From assembly GCA_964368625.1 (NCBI GenBank), contig CAYJBH010000013.1:5482-69481 (forward strand): a stretch of 64,000 nt of DNA, given 5' to 3'. Source of the stretch: CAYJBH01 sp964368625. Lineage in GTDB: Bacteria; Bacillota; Clostridia; Oscillospirales; Ruminococcaceae. Positions 27,744 to 37,259 of this stretch are shown here, piece by piece. Made by a program: the position numbers and the translations under genes. Within the stretch, counting starts at the first letter, position 1. Each line of letters begins with the position of its first letter. Below the pieces are notes generated by a model. That model did no database searches. It saw only the letters and a list, made by a program, of their open reading frames with translations, and had not been told where the DNA came from.

Positions 27744-28298
27744 TTATTTTGCTAAAAATTCTCTTCCTTTGTATATGTAATCGGCTCCTGTAACAAGTGT
27801 TACTACCGCTACCAACCACATTAATCCATATATAAGTTGTTGAGCTAAAGGTATAACAAATCCTATCTCAGAGGCTACTAAAATTAGTAACCACAAAATT
27901 GTTACTATAATTTGTAATACAGTTTTTATTTTACCACCAAGATTTGCAGCGATAACAGCTCCATGACTGGCGGCAATAGATCTCATTGCCGTTACAGCAA
28001 ACTCTCTTGCAAAGATTATGATAATAACAACAGTATCGGTGTATCCCATAACAAGCATATATAAAAATGCCGTACTGGTTAGTAATTTATCTGCAACCGG
28101 ATCAATAAATTTGCCAAAGTCGGTTACGAGATTCATACGGCGTGCTAACATACCATCTAGAAGATCGGTGATAGAAGCGATTATATAAACTATAGTGGCA
28201 AAAGTATAGTTGTATGGTATGTTGTCGAACTCCATCAACAAACATAGCACAGGTATAAGCATAATACGTAATAATGATAGTTTATTAGGTAAATTCAT
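27744..28298 (-). CDS. pgsA: CDP-diacylglycerol-glycerol-3-phosphate 3-phosphatidyltransferase
   Basis: This membrane enzyme makes phosphatidylglycerol phosphate. 184 residues with several helices. The CDP-alcohol phosphotransferase signature is complete: DLLDG, then AR, then GKFIDPVADK. Its product line would supply phosphatidylglycerol for the LtaS-like enzyme elsewhere in the window. Confidence 0.93.
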   Translation of the reverse strand: MNLPNKLSLLRIMLIPVLCLLMEFDNIPYNYTFATIVYIIASITDLLDGMLARRMNLVTDFGKFIDPVADKLLTSTAFLYMLVMGYTDTVVIIIIFAREFAVTAMRSIAASHGAVIAANLGGKIKTVLQIIVTILWLLILVASEIGFVIPLAQQLIYGLMWLVAVVTLVTGADYIYKGREFLAK

Positions 28299-28337
28299 AG
28301 TTAAGTGTCAATCCCTTCAAAAATTAACTAAAACGGT

Positions 28338-29657
28338 TTACTCCTCAGGAATTTCGGCTATAAGATCATAACCCTCAACCCCAGTTATAAAAATCTCATA
28401 TTTTTCGTAGAGCGGTAAAGTTTCGTTTACCATAATATGGGTATCAACCTCGGGGGCAGAATAGCTGTCCCTCAACACCGTTCGTCCCGATTGCTCGCAT
28501 ACATCTTCAGCATATGCACCGAGAACTTTTCCTACCTTGGATTTAAGTTTTTGCTGAACAACCGTATATTGAGCCTCCATTATTTTTTTATGACGCTGCT
28601 TTTTAACCGAAGCAGGAATTTGATTTTTTAGCAAAGCGGCAGCCGTATCCTCCTCTTTTGAATAGGAAAAGCACCCAAGATGGTTAAAATGTCCTTCCTT
28701 TACAAAGGCTAATAGCTGCTGGAAATCCTCCTCTGTCTCGCCGGGGAATCCAACCATTACGGTAGTTCTTAAGCATATGTCAGGCATGGCCTTTTTTAAA
28801 CGCTCAACAGCAGTTTTAACTATTTGTGAACCGCCCCTCCGAAGCATATTTTTAAGTACATCATCGCTGATATGCTGAATCGGCATGTCGATATATCTTG
28901 CAACCTTAGGTAATCGTGCCATAGTATTAACCAGTTTATCGTCAATGTTTTCAGGATAGGCATACATTATACGAATACAGTCGATTCCATCAATATCATG
29001 CAAGATATTAAGCAGTTCCGGCAGTTCACTTCTGCCACTAATCTCCTTCCGAAACGCTGTGGTATCTTGAGCAATGAGAATAAGCTCTTTAGTACCGGCG
29101 GCTGCAAGTTCGGATGCTTCTTTATAGATGCTATCTATATCTCGACTGCGTTGCCTTCCTCTTATCATAGGTATAGCACAATAGCTACATCGGTTGTTAC
29201 ACCCATCGGCAATCTTTAGATAGCTGTAATGAGGGGGTGAGAGTAATACTCTATCGCCTTCTTCGGTTAAGTTTTCAATTTCACCGCTATATAAACCGCC
29301 TTTTCCGGCTGATATTTCTTCTATTATATCAGCTATATCGCCATTCCTGCCGGGGGTTACTACTGCATTGACCTCCGGAATAAGTTTTAGTATATCGTTA
29401 GAATAGCGCTGAGCAAGACATCCGGTTACCACAATTTTCATGTTTAGATTGTCGTCTCTTGTTTTTGCAAGGTGTAAAATGTTTTCTATACCCTCCTGTT
29501 TGGCATCGGCAATAAATCCACAGGTGTTTACGATAACAAACTCCGCCTCTAAAATATCAGGAGTTAAGGTATGACCGCGTAAAAATAGCCGCCCAAGCAT
29601 CCTCTCTGCATCCACGGTGTTTTTTGAACATCCGAGCGGTATTAATGCAATTTTCAT
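28338..29657 (-). CDS. rimO: Ribosomal protein S12 methylthiotransferase
   Basis: RimO is a radical-SAM enzyme that methylthiolates an Asp of ribosomal protein S12. The N-terminal domain starts MKIALIPLGCSKNTVDAE with cysteine ligands for the auxiliary cluster. The radical-SAM triad is CNNRCSYC, and a C-terminal TRAM-type domain follows. I chose the ATG at 29657 with an aagaaagg RBS. A longer frame that starts inside recX is unlikely. Confidence 0.94.
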   Translation of the reverse strand: MKIALIPLGCSKNTVDAERMLGRLFLRGHTLTPDILEAEFVIVNTCGFIADAKQEGIENILHLAKTRDDNLNMKIVVTGCLAQRYSNDILKLIPEVNAVVTPGRNGDIADIIEEISAGKGGLYSGEIENLTEEGDRVLLSPPHYSYLKIADGCNNRCSYCAIPMIRGRQRSRDIDSIYKEASELAAAGTKELILIAQDTTAFRKEISGRSELPELLNILHDIDGIDCIRIMYAYPENIDDKLVNTMARLPKVARYIDMPIQHISDDVLKNMLRRGGSQIVKTAVERLKKAMPDICLRTTVMVGFPGETEEDFQQLLAFVKEGHFNHLGCFSYSKEEDTAAALLKNQIPASVKKQRHKKIMEAQYTVVQQKLKSKVGKVLGAYAEDVCEQSGRTVLRDSYSAPEVDTHIMVNETLPLYEKYEIFITGVEGYDLIAEIPEE

Positions 29658-29673
29658 CCTATATGTACCTTTC

Positions 29674-30111
29674 TTAGTAATCATTGTTGTTTTTAATTTC
29701 TTCAATAGCAAGCCTAACCTTATCGTAGGAAAAGCCACGCCTCATAAGTGAATCGGCTACTTTTTTATAATCACCTACAGCTATTCTGGAAGCATATTTT
29801 CTAAAAAGTGCTCGATCAATAATTTCGGTCTCGTTAATGTTCTCACATAAAGATTCAATTATTTCACGTTCAATTCCGGCCATCCTTAGTTTTCCTGCAA
29901 TCTCTTTTTTCGATTTTCCGGCTCTTATGTAAGAATCGGTTCGCAACCTTGCGATGTTTTCTTCGTCGATATAACCGTTTTCTACAAGGTACTCTGCGGC
30001 TGTCTGAGCCTCATCCTTACTAAAGGTTCGGCAAAGTTTAGCTGTGAGCTCTAATACGGTATGATCTCTCATGGAAAGAAACAAAAAAGCCTTTTCTACA
30101 GCCTTGTTCAT
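29674..30111 (-). CDS. recX: RecX-family regulatory protein
   Basis: RecX modulates RecA filaments. 145 residues, built from repeated three-helix units; the motifs include LSMRDHTVLEL, the internal GYIDEE and RRGFSYDKV near the end. It lies far from recA here (about 9 kb away on the opposite strand), so the common recA-recX linkage is broken. It begins a segment with rimO. Confidence 0.85.
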   Translation of the reverse strand: MNKAVEKAFLFLSMRDHTVLELTAKLCRTFSKDEAQTAAEYLVENGYIDEENIARLRTDSYIRAGKSKKEIAGKLRMAGIEREIIESLCENINETEIIDRALFRKYASRIAVGDYKKVADSLMRRGFSYDKVRLAIEEIKNNNDY

Positions 30112-30202
30112 CCTCTAAACCTCCTGTCGAACGGATGGATATAATGATTGTACCACACTATAAAGTTATATGCAACATTCATAGCTATAAAGAACATCAA
30201 TA

Positions 30203-32056
30203 CTACTGTATAACATTATACTCAGGGAGGAGTGTGGGGTAGGCCTTTGTCTCTTCATAGGCAAGAAATATTTCAGCAACAAGCTCGCCGAGTTCATAGC
30301 CATTAGCCCCGTTTTCTACTACCGCTGCAACTGCTATTTCAGGATTATCTGCAGGCCCGAAAGCTATAATAGTTGCGTCATAGTTACCATTAGTCGACTG
30401 TGGGGTTCCTGTTTTAGTTGCAACATCGTAAGGGAGCAACGATAGATAGTCGGCAGCTTCAAATGTAGATGAAGCTGCAATCATACCGTTTTTCACTTCT
30501 TCGTAAGCATAGCTGTTGAGCAGAACCGAAGGTTGCTGTGTAAGCTCGCTCTGCTGAACCAGATGAGCCGTGGGAACCCGACCACCGGTAGCAAGAGTAG
30601 AAGCATATACTGCCATCTGCACCGGAGTAACGAGTATGTCTCCCTGCCCAATAGCTGCCTGAACTACGTCTCCAACAAACCAGTCCTCGTTATTGGCTTC
30701 ACGGTTTTCCGGTGTAGAGAGCAATCCGGTAGCTTCCGGGATTTCAATTCCGGAAGGTCGTCCGAGTCCCATCAACAATGCTGTTTCAGAAAACTCGTAA
30801 ATACCAAGTCTGCGACCCATCTCGTAAAAGTAAACATTGCAGCTGTGTTGCAGTGCACGGTGCAGATTAACGCTGCCGTGATAGCCGGTACAGCCCGGAG
30901 TAAAACCAACATCGGAATAATAGCCGTAAGACCCTGTACAATATACAGTGTCATAAGGAGATACAATACCGCTATCTAACGCCTTTACTCCTACCACCGG
31001 TTTAAATGCAGATCCGGGACGATATAGTCCTGAAAAAGCTCTGTTAAACAGTGGGTTTTGTTCGTCGCTTGCGAGAACGGAGTAGTTCTCATTATACTGG
31101 TTAAGGTTATATGTAGGCTCGGTCGCTGCCGCAAGAATCCCGCCGCTGTTAACTTCCATTACAACTACAGCTCCGGCATAAACATTTCCAAATTTTTCGT
31201 TAAGTCGGTCTATAACACTTCTAAGTGCCTCGGAAGACTTTTTTTGAAGCTCACTGTCTATGGTTAACATCAGCGTATCCCCAGGCTCAACCGGGTCAAT
31301 TATGGTTCTGGTATACTGCTGACCGCTTAGGCTACGTTCGATTACCCACTCGCCCTCGTTCCCCTTTAGTTCATCTTCAAAAGCTTTTTCTATTCCGTCG
31401 CGCCCCAGAATATCGTCTAGATCATATCCAAGCTCGCTAAGCACTTCATACTCCTCGGGATAAATTGGGCCAACGCTACCGAGGATATGGGGCATTAAGT
31501 CTCCATCAATAACTGTTCGCTCTGATTGTTCCTGTATACTCACTCCAATAAACTTAGAGCTGTTTTCTGATATACGGTGCAGCATATCTTGAGGAATATC
31601 CTCGGCAAATATATATGGAGTAATATAGCTATATTCCATCTCTTCCATTCTTTTGCGAACCCCGCAAATAGAGCGCTGAAAGCTTTCAGGATACTCATAA
31701 AGTCCATAAAGTTCAACTAGTTCACTGTACTCTTCTTCAGTAACCTCGGAAATTAGAGGAGTGAAATACTCTTCACGACAGATTAATAATAACTCATATA
31801 TAACATTATTAAGTTCACTAGGAGGAAGAAAGGCTCGTTCCATCAATATATTAAAGGTGAGTTCATTACTAACAAGTGATATCCCGTTTCTATCCAGTAT
31901 TTCGCCTCTATCAGAATCTACAACATATTGATACATTACGGCGTCCTGTGCTACCGTACGTAGCTCCTCTCCTTTAACTACGGTAAGTTGAACAGCTCTT
32001 AAAGAGAAGAAGGCAAAAATCATAACGGTAAATATTACAATAACCTTAAATTTCAC
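30203..32056 (-). CDS. Penicillin-binding protein 2 (elongasome transpeptidase)
   Basis: This is a class B PBP, 617 residues, single N-terminal membrane helix followed by a dimerisation domain and a transpeptidase domain. The SxxK is SAFK near residue 349, SxN is SCN near 403, and KTG (KTGTPQ) near 548. It is adjacent to mreD and mreC and so belongs to lateral wall synthesis (MrdA/PbpA type). Overlaps the mreD end by 11 bases. Confidence 0.93.
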   Translation of the reverse strand: MKFKVIVIFTVMIFAFFSLRAVQLTVVKGEELRTVAQDAVMYQYVVDSDRGEILDRNGISLVSNELTFNILMERAFLPPSELNNVIYELLLICREEYFTPLISEVTEEEYSELVELYGLYEYPESFQRSICGVRKRMEEMEYSYITPYIFAEDIPQDMLHRISENSSKFIGVSIQEQSERTVIDGDLMPHILGSVGPIYPEEYEVLSELGYDLDDILGRDGIEKAFEDELKGNEGEWVIERSLSGQQYTRTIIDPVEPGDTLMLTIDSELQKKSSEALRSVIDRLNEKFGNVYAGAVVVMEVNSGGILAAATEPTYNLNQYNENYSVLASDEQNPLFNRAFSGLYRPGSAFKPVVGVKALDSGIVSPYDTVYCTGSYGYYSDVGFTPGCTGYHGSVNLHRALQHSCNVYFYEMGRRLGIYEFSETALLMGLGRPSGIEIPEATGLLSTPENREANNEDWFVGDVVQAAIGQGDILVTPVQMAVYASTLATGGRVPTAHLVQQSELTQQPSVLLNSYAYEEVKNGMIAASSTFEAADYLSLLPYDVATKTGTPQSTNGNYDATIIAFGPADNPEIAVAAVVENGANGYELGELVAEIFLAYEETKAYPTLLPEYNVIQ

Positions 32057-32585
32057 CGATATCCTCCTTCCGGCTTTGAAGGTGTTTAACTAGACTAAAC
32101 ATGGCAAACACTACAGGAGAAAATAATCCGGTAAAAAGAATAGTAGGCAGGGTGAGGTTAGAAAAAGTTTCGGTTACCGTTTCATAACCGGGCATATAGC
32201 TAAAGAAAACTAGCTCTATAAGGCATAACAGTGATGTGGTAATTGTAACCTCCATCATAAAACTTCCAATAGTTACAGGAATTATAAGATGACGATGATG
32301 AATAATAACAGCTACAACAAATAGAAAAAAACCGAAATAGCCGATCGAACGTCCTATAAATATATCCCAACCAAGTCCACAGATGATTCCGAATATCGAA
32401 GAAAGTGCGGCTGAGCGATAAAGAGAAGCGTATGCTATTATGGCAGGTAATATAAGGATAGGTTTTACTCCACCTAGAACAAAAAGTCCCGGAACTTGTT
32501 GAATGATAAGACATAGTAGCAAAATAAGGGATGCTATGATAATAGATACCCCTTTTCTTAACCATGCTAAACCGTTTAACTTCAT
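32046..32585 (-). CDS. mreD: Rod shape-determining protein MreD
   Basis: This is a 179-residue membrane protein with about five helices, weakly conserved as usual for MreD. The call rests on hydrophobic profile and on position between mreC and the elongasome PBP. The motif CGLGWDIFIGRSIGYFG matches the family's loop. A large competing frame in the same region is a shadow. Confidence 0.82.
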   Translation of the reverse strand: MKLNGLAWLRKGVSIIIASLILLLCLIIQQVPGLFVLGGVKPILILPAIIAYASLYRSAALSSIFGIICGLGWDIFIGRSIGYFGFFLFVVAVIIHHRHLIIPVTIGSFMMEVTITTSLLCLIELVFFSYMPGYETVTETFSNLTLPTILFTGLFSPVVFAMFSLVKHLQSRKEDIGEI

Positions 32586-32595
32586 AAAACACGCC

Positions 32596-33414
32596 CTAAA
32601 TTATTACAAAAACCGACGAAACTCTACTTATATCCTCGGCCGTATTTACCACTGCTGTCATACTTTTTCCTCCAGCAGAAAGTTCTACCGACTCCACAGC
32701 TCCAATAATAAGTCCGGCTGGAAGAATACCGCCCTCGCCCGATGTTATTACTAACTCGGATTGTTGTAACTCGGTATTTTTGGAGAGCAATGTTAGTGTA
32801 GTGGTTTCCTCCACCTTTGATTCAGCACCGGTAACTATACCCGTTTCACGGCTGCTGCTAAGAATTGCAGATACTTTTAGCGATGGACTAAGTAATGTTC
32901 TTACAACAGAATAGCCTACGCCTGTTTCAATAACCACCCCGCACAAGCCGGCGGCCGATACAACAGCATTGCCAACCATAACGTTAGATTCGGTTCCTGC
33001 ATTTATTGTAAACAATTCAAACCCTGCCATGGGGTCTCGACCAACCACCGTAGCCGGAAGATAGTTTTCGCTTGGCTGTTGTAGCTGAAGTGATTCTAAT
33101 TCCTGTTCGCTTTCATAACTTGCAATAAAACTTTCATATTCAGTAATCTGTTTTTGGAGTGCAGAAATCTCTACCTTAAGTTCTGTGTTTTCCTTTGCAA
33201 GTTCCTCCGACCTAAATAAATTATCTATATACTGTAATGCATCTCCACCTGCTGCCTCGGCAAGCCGAAGTGCAGGAGTCATTATTGATACAAAAACTCG
33301 TTGCGGTGCCGAGGCAGGATTTTCAATACTGCCGGCATATCCGATTAGCGCCGGCAGTAGTATAATCGCTGCAATCAACGCCGCAAACTTTCTACTTTTA
33401 ATAAAGTTTTTCAT
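32596..33414 (-). CDS. mreC: Rod shape-determining protein MreC
   Basis: This is a 272-residue protein with an N-terminal membrane anchor, a coiled coil (residues about 70-100), then the beta-rich MreC domain with VVGRDPMAGFELFTINAG and the GVVIETG strand. It bridges MreB-type filaments and PBP2. Its ATG shares a base with the stop of a small upstream gene (TAATG). Confidence 0.9.
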   Translation of the reverse strand: MKNFIKSRKFAALIAAIILLPALIGYAGSIENPASAPQRVFVSIMTPALRLAEAAGGDALQYIDNLFRSEELAKENTELKVEISALQKQITEYESFIASYESEQELESLQLQQPSENYLPATVVGRDPMAGFELFTINAGTESNVMVGNAVVSAAGLCGVVIETGVGYSVVRTLLSPSLKVSAILSSSRETGIVTGAESKVEETTTLTLLSKNTELQQSELVITSGEGGILPAGLIIGAVESVELSAGGKSMTAVVNTAEDISRVSSVFVII

Positions 33415-33635
33415 TAGAGTAATCCGTCGAGGAAAGAAAAGGTTCCGGTTTCTATCTCTGCGAGGGTGTACTCAACTCCATTCAATGCCAGTAGATTTAA
33501 TTCCTGTTCGAGATAGCCACTATTGAGCACAGCAAGTACTGCAGCAAAAAATGCCGCGGCAACTACAAAGCCAACTACTATTAGTATTTTCTTTAAAACA
33601 GCCAGAATCTTGCTGCTAGTTTTGGGTGTCTCCAC
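33414..33635 (-). CDS. Small membrane protein between trmD and mreC
   Basis: 73 residues with one central helix (ILIVVGFVVAAAFFAAVLAVL) and acidic C-terminal half. It overlaps the trmD end by 20 bases and the mreC start by one, so it is translationally linked to both. No known family recognised. It may be an accessory factor of the elongasome. Confidence 0.6.
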   Translation of the reverse strand: METPKTSSKILAVLKKILIVVGFVVAAAFFAAVLAVLNSGYLEQELNLLALNGVEYTLAEIETGTFSFLDGLL

Positions 33636-34272
33636 TATGCTCCTCCCTCCACATCTCTATCAATTTGTGGTTACCGCACCTTAAAACCTCAGGAACCTCC
33701 ACTCCGCGCCAAACCGCCGGACGGGTATACTGTGGATGTTCAAGATAGCCGGGACGATAATGACTTTCGTTAATATATCCTTCAGATAAAGAAAGAACGC
33801 CATCCTGAAGCCTAATGATGCTATCGGCAATGCAGACTGCTGCTGCTTCACCTCCGGTTAAAACAAAATCGCCAAGTGATATCTCTTCATCGGCAAATGC
33901 ATCGATAACCCTTCTGTCAATGCCCTCATATCTTCCACATATCAACATTATGTGTGGAAGTATTGCAAGCTTTTTTGCCGCTTCTTGATTATATCTATTA
34001 CCCTGTGCAGTCATAAAAATACGATAAGGTTTTCCAACCTCTGCCTCTATAGCCTCGCAGCAACGGGCGATAGGCTCAGGTGTCATTATCATGCCATGTC
34101 CGCCCCCAAAGGGCTCGTCGTCCGTCTTGCGGTGTATGTTATCGCTATAATCTCTTATATTATGATAAAATATCTCAACCTTGCCTGCTTGCTGAGCTCT
34201 GCCGGTTATGCTTTCGGCCAAAAAATTGCTGCATATTTCTGGGAAAATTGTTGCAATGTCGATACGAATCAT
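33616..34272 (-). CDS. trmD: tRNA (guanine-N1)-methyltransferase
   Basis: TrmD methylates G37 of tRNAs using AdoMet. It is a SPOUT-knot enzyme; the knot signature FVLTGGEAAAV is present along with DEPFGGGHGM near the N-terminus. 218 residues, close to the family size. Overlaps rimM by 4 bases. Confidence 0.95.
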   Translation of the reverse strand: MIRIDIATIFPEICSNFLAESITGRAQQAGKVEIFYHNIRDYSDNIHRKTDDEPFGGGHGMIMTPEPIARCCEAIEAEVGKPYRIFMTAQGNRYNQEAAKKLAILPHIMLICGRYEGIDRRVIDAFADEEISLGDFVLTGGEAAAVCIADSIIRLQDGVLSLSEGYINESHYRPGYLEHPQYTRPAVWRGVEVPEVLRCGNHKLIEMWREEHSGDTQN

Positions 34273-34775
34273 ACGTCGTCCTCGTCAAACATACCGGGTA
34301 TGGTTCTAATATATATCCTTTTTTCATCGAAGTCACGTCGATCAATAAAAGGTTTTGCCGCAGGGAAAAGGTAAGTTTTTCCATCTTTTTCTATATGATA
34401 AACATCGGCTGAACCATGGTTATCAACCTTGGTAAGACATCCGTAAATCGTTCCGTTGTCGGCATCTAATACCTCGAAACCGAGGATATCTGCGATAAAG
34501 AATTGACCTTTTTTAAGTTTGGCATCGGATCGTTCAAAAAAAAGGGAACAACCGATAAGCCGCTCAGCGGCCTCACGGCTGTTCACCCCATTTAGTGTAA
34601 GTATTGCCACGTTTTTATGTACGCGACAACTCGACACCGAGTACTCATTATTCTCGGTGTAAAGTTTTTTAAACTGCCGTGCAAAGTCCGGTGAGTCGGC
34701 AATAACATGAAGCCTTACCTCTCCCGATATACCGTGTGCCGACGTAATATCGCCTAAATAAATTCGGTTAGTCAA
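34269..34775 (-). CDS. rimM: 16S rRNA processing protein RimM
   Basis: This is a 168-residue 30S maturation factor. The N-terminal barrel begins with YLGDITSAHGISGEVRL and the C-terminal PRC-type barrel follows. Standard neighbour of trmD and khpA. Overlaps khpA by 8 bases. Confidence 0.93.
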   Translation of the reverse strand: MTNRIYLGDITSAHGISGEVRLHVIADSPDFARQFKKLYTENNEYSVSSCRVHKNVAILTLNGVNSREAAERLIGCSLFFERSDAKLKKGQFFIADILGFEVLDADNGTIYGCLTKVDNHGSADVYHIEKDGKTYLFPAAKPFIDRRDFDEKRIYIRTIPGMFDEDDV

Positions 34776-34998
34776 TCTCTACAATCACCTTTTCGCCACC
34801 TCGAACGGCCGACGCCCGCATAACGGTACGAATAGCCTTTGCGATTCTGCCCTGTTTACCAATTACCCGTCCCATGTCCTCCGGAGCAACCGACAAACCG
34901 AAAACAATGGCGCCATCTTCGTCACGACGTTCGGTGACAGAAACGGCTTCTTTGTTTTCAACAAGTCCCTGGGCAATTATTATCAGTAGTTCCTTCAA
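34768..34998 (-). CDS. khpA: KH-domain RNA-binding protein KhpA
   Basis: This is a 76-residue single KH domain with the GxxG loop in IGKQGRIAKAIRTV. KhpA pairs with KhpB to bind RNA and influences cell elongation in Firmicutes. Position between rpsP and rimM is conserved. Confidence 0.92.
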   Translation of the reverse strand: MKELLIIIAQGLVENKEAVSVTERRDEDGAIVFGLSVAPEDMGRVIGKQGRIAKAIRTVMRASAVRGGEKVIVEID

Positions 34999-35008
34999 AG
35001 AATCACCT

Positions 35009-35254
35009 CTAACCTAAAATGTTGTGGCGCTTCAAAAGTGCGCGCACGGTATCGGTAGGTTGAGCACCGTTTGATAGCCAACTACGAACTTTATCAGCAT
35101 CGATTTTTACCTCAGCCGGCTCTTTAGTTGGATCATAGAAGCCTATTTCCTCAATAAAACGACCATCACGCGGGAAGCGAGAATCGGCTACTACTACACG
35201 ATAAAAAGGTGCTTTCTTTGCGCCCATGCGGCGCAGACGGATTTTTACTGCCAT
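35009..35254 (-). CDS. rpsP: 30S ribosomal protein S16
   Basis: It starts with MAVKIRLRRMGAKKAPFYRVVVADS, the invariant family opening. (Key residues are KIRL, RMG and the YRVVVADSR core.) I chose the ATG at 35254, with an aaagga RBS; an in-frame ATG 18 bases upstream is less likely. 81 residues from this start. Confidence 0.95.
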   Translation of the reverse strand: MAVKIRLRRMGAKKAPFYRVVVADSRFPRDGRFIEEIGFYDPTKEPAEVKIDADKVRSWLSNGAQPTDTVRALLKRHNILG

Positions 35255-35368
35255 TGATTTAATTCCTTTCAAATATACGATTAAAGTGTATGTATCTAAA
35301 TAACCGAAGTAGATGATAATAATCTTGTTTCTTCAGTAATTTTGATCCTAATTATTGCTGTACAATTA

Positions 35369-36694
35369 TCAGCTAAACATTCCCATCTGTCTTGCCATGT
35401 TTTTCATGGCTTTTGGATTTTTGGTAAAGCGCTTCATCATCTTTTCCATTTCAAAATACTGCTTTAACAAACGGTTAACCTGTGGCACATCAGTGCCGCT
35501 TCCAGCTGCAATTCTGCGTTTGCGTTTCGGGTCGATAATGGAAGGCTTTTGACGCTCCTTCTTAGTCATGGATCTTATTATTGCCTCAATATATTTAAGC
35601 TGATCCTCATCAACATCGTCAGGATTAATCTTATTTGCTCCGGGGATCATAGAAATTATCGAGCCAAGGCCACCCATTTTTTTCAGATTTTGAAGTTGAT
35701 CTAACATATCATTAAGATCAAAGTTGCCTTTTGAAATATTATCTACCGAGGCATTTCCCTCAATTTCAAGTGATTGTGCTTTTTCGATGAGTGACATAAC
35801 GTCACCCATTCCAAGTATACGGCTAGACATTCTCTCTGGATAAAACGGTTCAAGATCATCTATTTTTTCGCCCATACCTACAAATTTAATTGGTTTTCCT
35901 GTTGTTGCCTTTACCGAAAGCGCTGCACCACCTCGTGCATCACCGTCTAGCTTTGCAAGAATAACCCCATCCAGTCCTACCTTGTCGAGAAACTCTTTTG
36001 CCACCGATACCGATTGTTGTCCTAACATGGAATCAACTACCAATAAGGTTTCGTCTACCTTTACAGCCTCCTTGATGTTGGAAAGTTCCTGCATAAGTTC
36101 GCCATCTATCTGTAAACGGCCGGCGGTATCTAGAATAATTATGTCGTTTCCATAATCTTTGCTATATCGATAACCCGCCTTTGCAACCTCAACAGGGTTA
36201 GTTTGGCCCATTTCAAAAACAGTAGCTCCGGCAGCCTCACCAACAGTTTTAAGCTGATCTATAGCAGCAGGACGATAGATGTCACATGCTACAAGTAAGG
36301 GGCGATGGCCCTGTTTAATAAAATATTTTGCAAGCTTTGCTGCATGAGTGGTTTTACCGGTACCCTGTAAACCACAAAGCATTAACACCGTAGGTGGCTT
36401 AGAATTAATGTGTATTCTAGATACATCGCTACCCATCAGCGAGGTTAGCTCATCACTAACAATTTTTATAACCTGTTGTGCCGGGGTAAGACTGCTCATA
36501 ACTTCGGCGCCTATAGCACGCTGTGTTACATCGCTGATAAAGTTTTTTGCAACCGGCAAGCTAACGTCGGCATCCAGTAAGGCAAGCCGAACCTCTCTCA
36601 TTGCAACCTTTATATCATTTTCCGACAGCTTACCTCTACCCTTTAATCGCTTAAAGGTGTCGGCCAGACGCTGTGTTAACCCTTCAAATGCCAA
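35369..36694 (-). CDS. ffh: Signal recognition particle protein Ffh
   Basis: Ffh is the SRP GTPase that targets membrane and secreted proteins. 441 residues; N domain, G domain with GLQGTGKTTHAAKLA (P-loop), DTAGR and TKLDGDARGG-like AKLDGDARGG, then a Met-rich M domain ending in MKNMARQMGMF. Downstream of ylxM as in most Firmicutes. Confidence 0.96.
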   Translation of the reverse strand: MAFEGLTQRLADTFKRLKGRGKLSENDIKVAMREVRLALLDADVSLPVAKNFISDVTQRAIGAEVMSSLTPAQQVIKIVSDELTSLMGSDVSRIHINSKPPTVLMLCGLQGTGKTTHAAKLAKYFIKQGHRPLLVACDIYRPAAIDQLKTVGEAAGATVFEMGQTNPVEVAKAGYRYSKDYGNDIIILDTAGRLQIDGELMQELSNIKEAVKVDETLLVVDSMLGQQSVSVAKEFLDKVGLDGVILAKLDGDARGGAALSVKATTGKPIKFVGMGEKIDDLEPFYPERMSSRILGMGDVMSLIEKAQSLEIEGNASVDNISKGNFDLNDMLDQLQNLKKMGGLGSIISMIPGANKINPDDVDEDQLKYIEAIIRSMTKKERQKPSIIDPKRKRRIAAGSGTDVPQVNRLLKQYFEMEKMMKRFTKNPKAMKNMARQMGMFS

Positions 36695-36711
36695 TTTATA
36701 CCTCAGTTAGT

Positions 36712-37077
36712 CTACTCGTAAAGTGTTTCGGATATCTGCACAATCTCCTGTGCATTACGGCGTATCTCCGCCGACATTGTGTAGTTTTTCTCGTTATAAA
36801 AATTAATGTCCTTTGCAAGCCTTGTTATTTCGGAAAGGCTTTTTTGTATCTCGGTATATTTTGAAGCAAAGCCCACCTTGCTTTCTAACTCTAAAAGATA
36901 GTTTTCACCGCGCTTTATGGAATCTCTTACACCCTGGCGTGTAATACCAAACCCCTGTGCAATTTCTGCAAGTGAAAGATCATCATTATAATATTGCTCC
37001 ATAACATCTCTTTGTTTTTCGGTTAACATATCACCGTAAAAATCCAAAAGAACCGACATGTTAAGATTTTTAGCCAC
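36712..37077 (-). CDS. ylxM: YlxM-family SRP-associated DNA-binding protein
   Basis: 121 residues; a helix-turn-helix region (LTEKQRDVMEQYYNDDLSLA, then GITRQGVRDSI) similar to sigma-70 region 4. YlxM modulates SRP in Firmicutes. It is the first gene after a strong promoter and starts the SRP-ribosome-elongasome run. Confidence 0.88.
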   Translation of the reverse strand: MAKNLNMSVLLDFYGDMLTEKQRDVMEQYYNDDLSLAEIAQGFGITRQGVRDSIKRGENYLLELESKVGFASKYTEIQKSLSEITRLAKDINFYNEKNYTMSAEIRRNAQEIVQISETLYE

Positions 37078-37121
37078 AAAAACCTCCCGCTTACGACAAC
37101 TGTAAAGGCGTTTACTTTCAC

Positions 37122-37150
37122 ATTATATACCGAAAGATAAAATTTGTCAA
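37122..37150 (-). promoter_or_regulatory. Strong sigma-A promoter for ylxM-ffh operon
   Basis: On the minus strand consensus TTGACA (37145-37150) and TATAAT (37122-37127) are 17 bases apart, 45 bases upstream of ylxM. It probably drives at least ylxM to PBP2. Confidence 0.85.
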
Positions 37151-37191
37151 GTACCGATGTTATATTTAATATTAATTTATTAGCAATATTA

Positions 37192-37220
37192 TTTACTGCA
37201 CCTTTATTCTATGATATAAT
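37192..37220 (+). promoter_or_regulatory. Promoter for 160-residue orphan gene
   Basis: TTTACT (37192-37197), 17-base spacer, TATAAT (37215-37220), 40 bases before the ATG. Confidence 0.6.
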
Positions 37221-37259
37221 AATGATACAACAGGTTGTGAATTTTTTAGTAGGTGATTT

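Noticed and set aside
32200..32592. 130-codon minus-strand frame
   Set aside because: Same-strand shifted shadow of mreD with low-complexity Tyr/Ser/Cys composition and no family.
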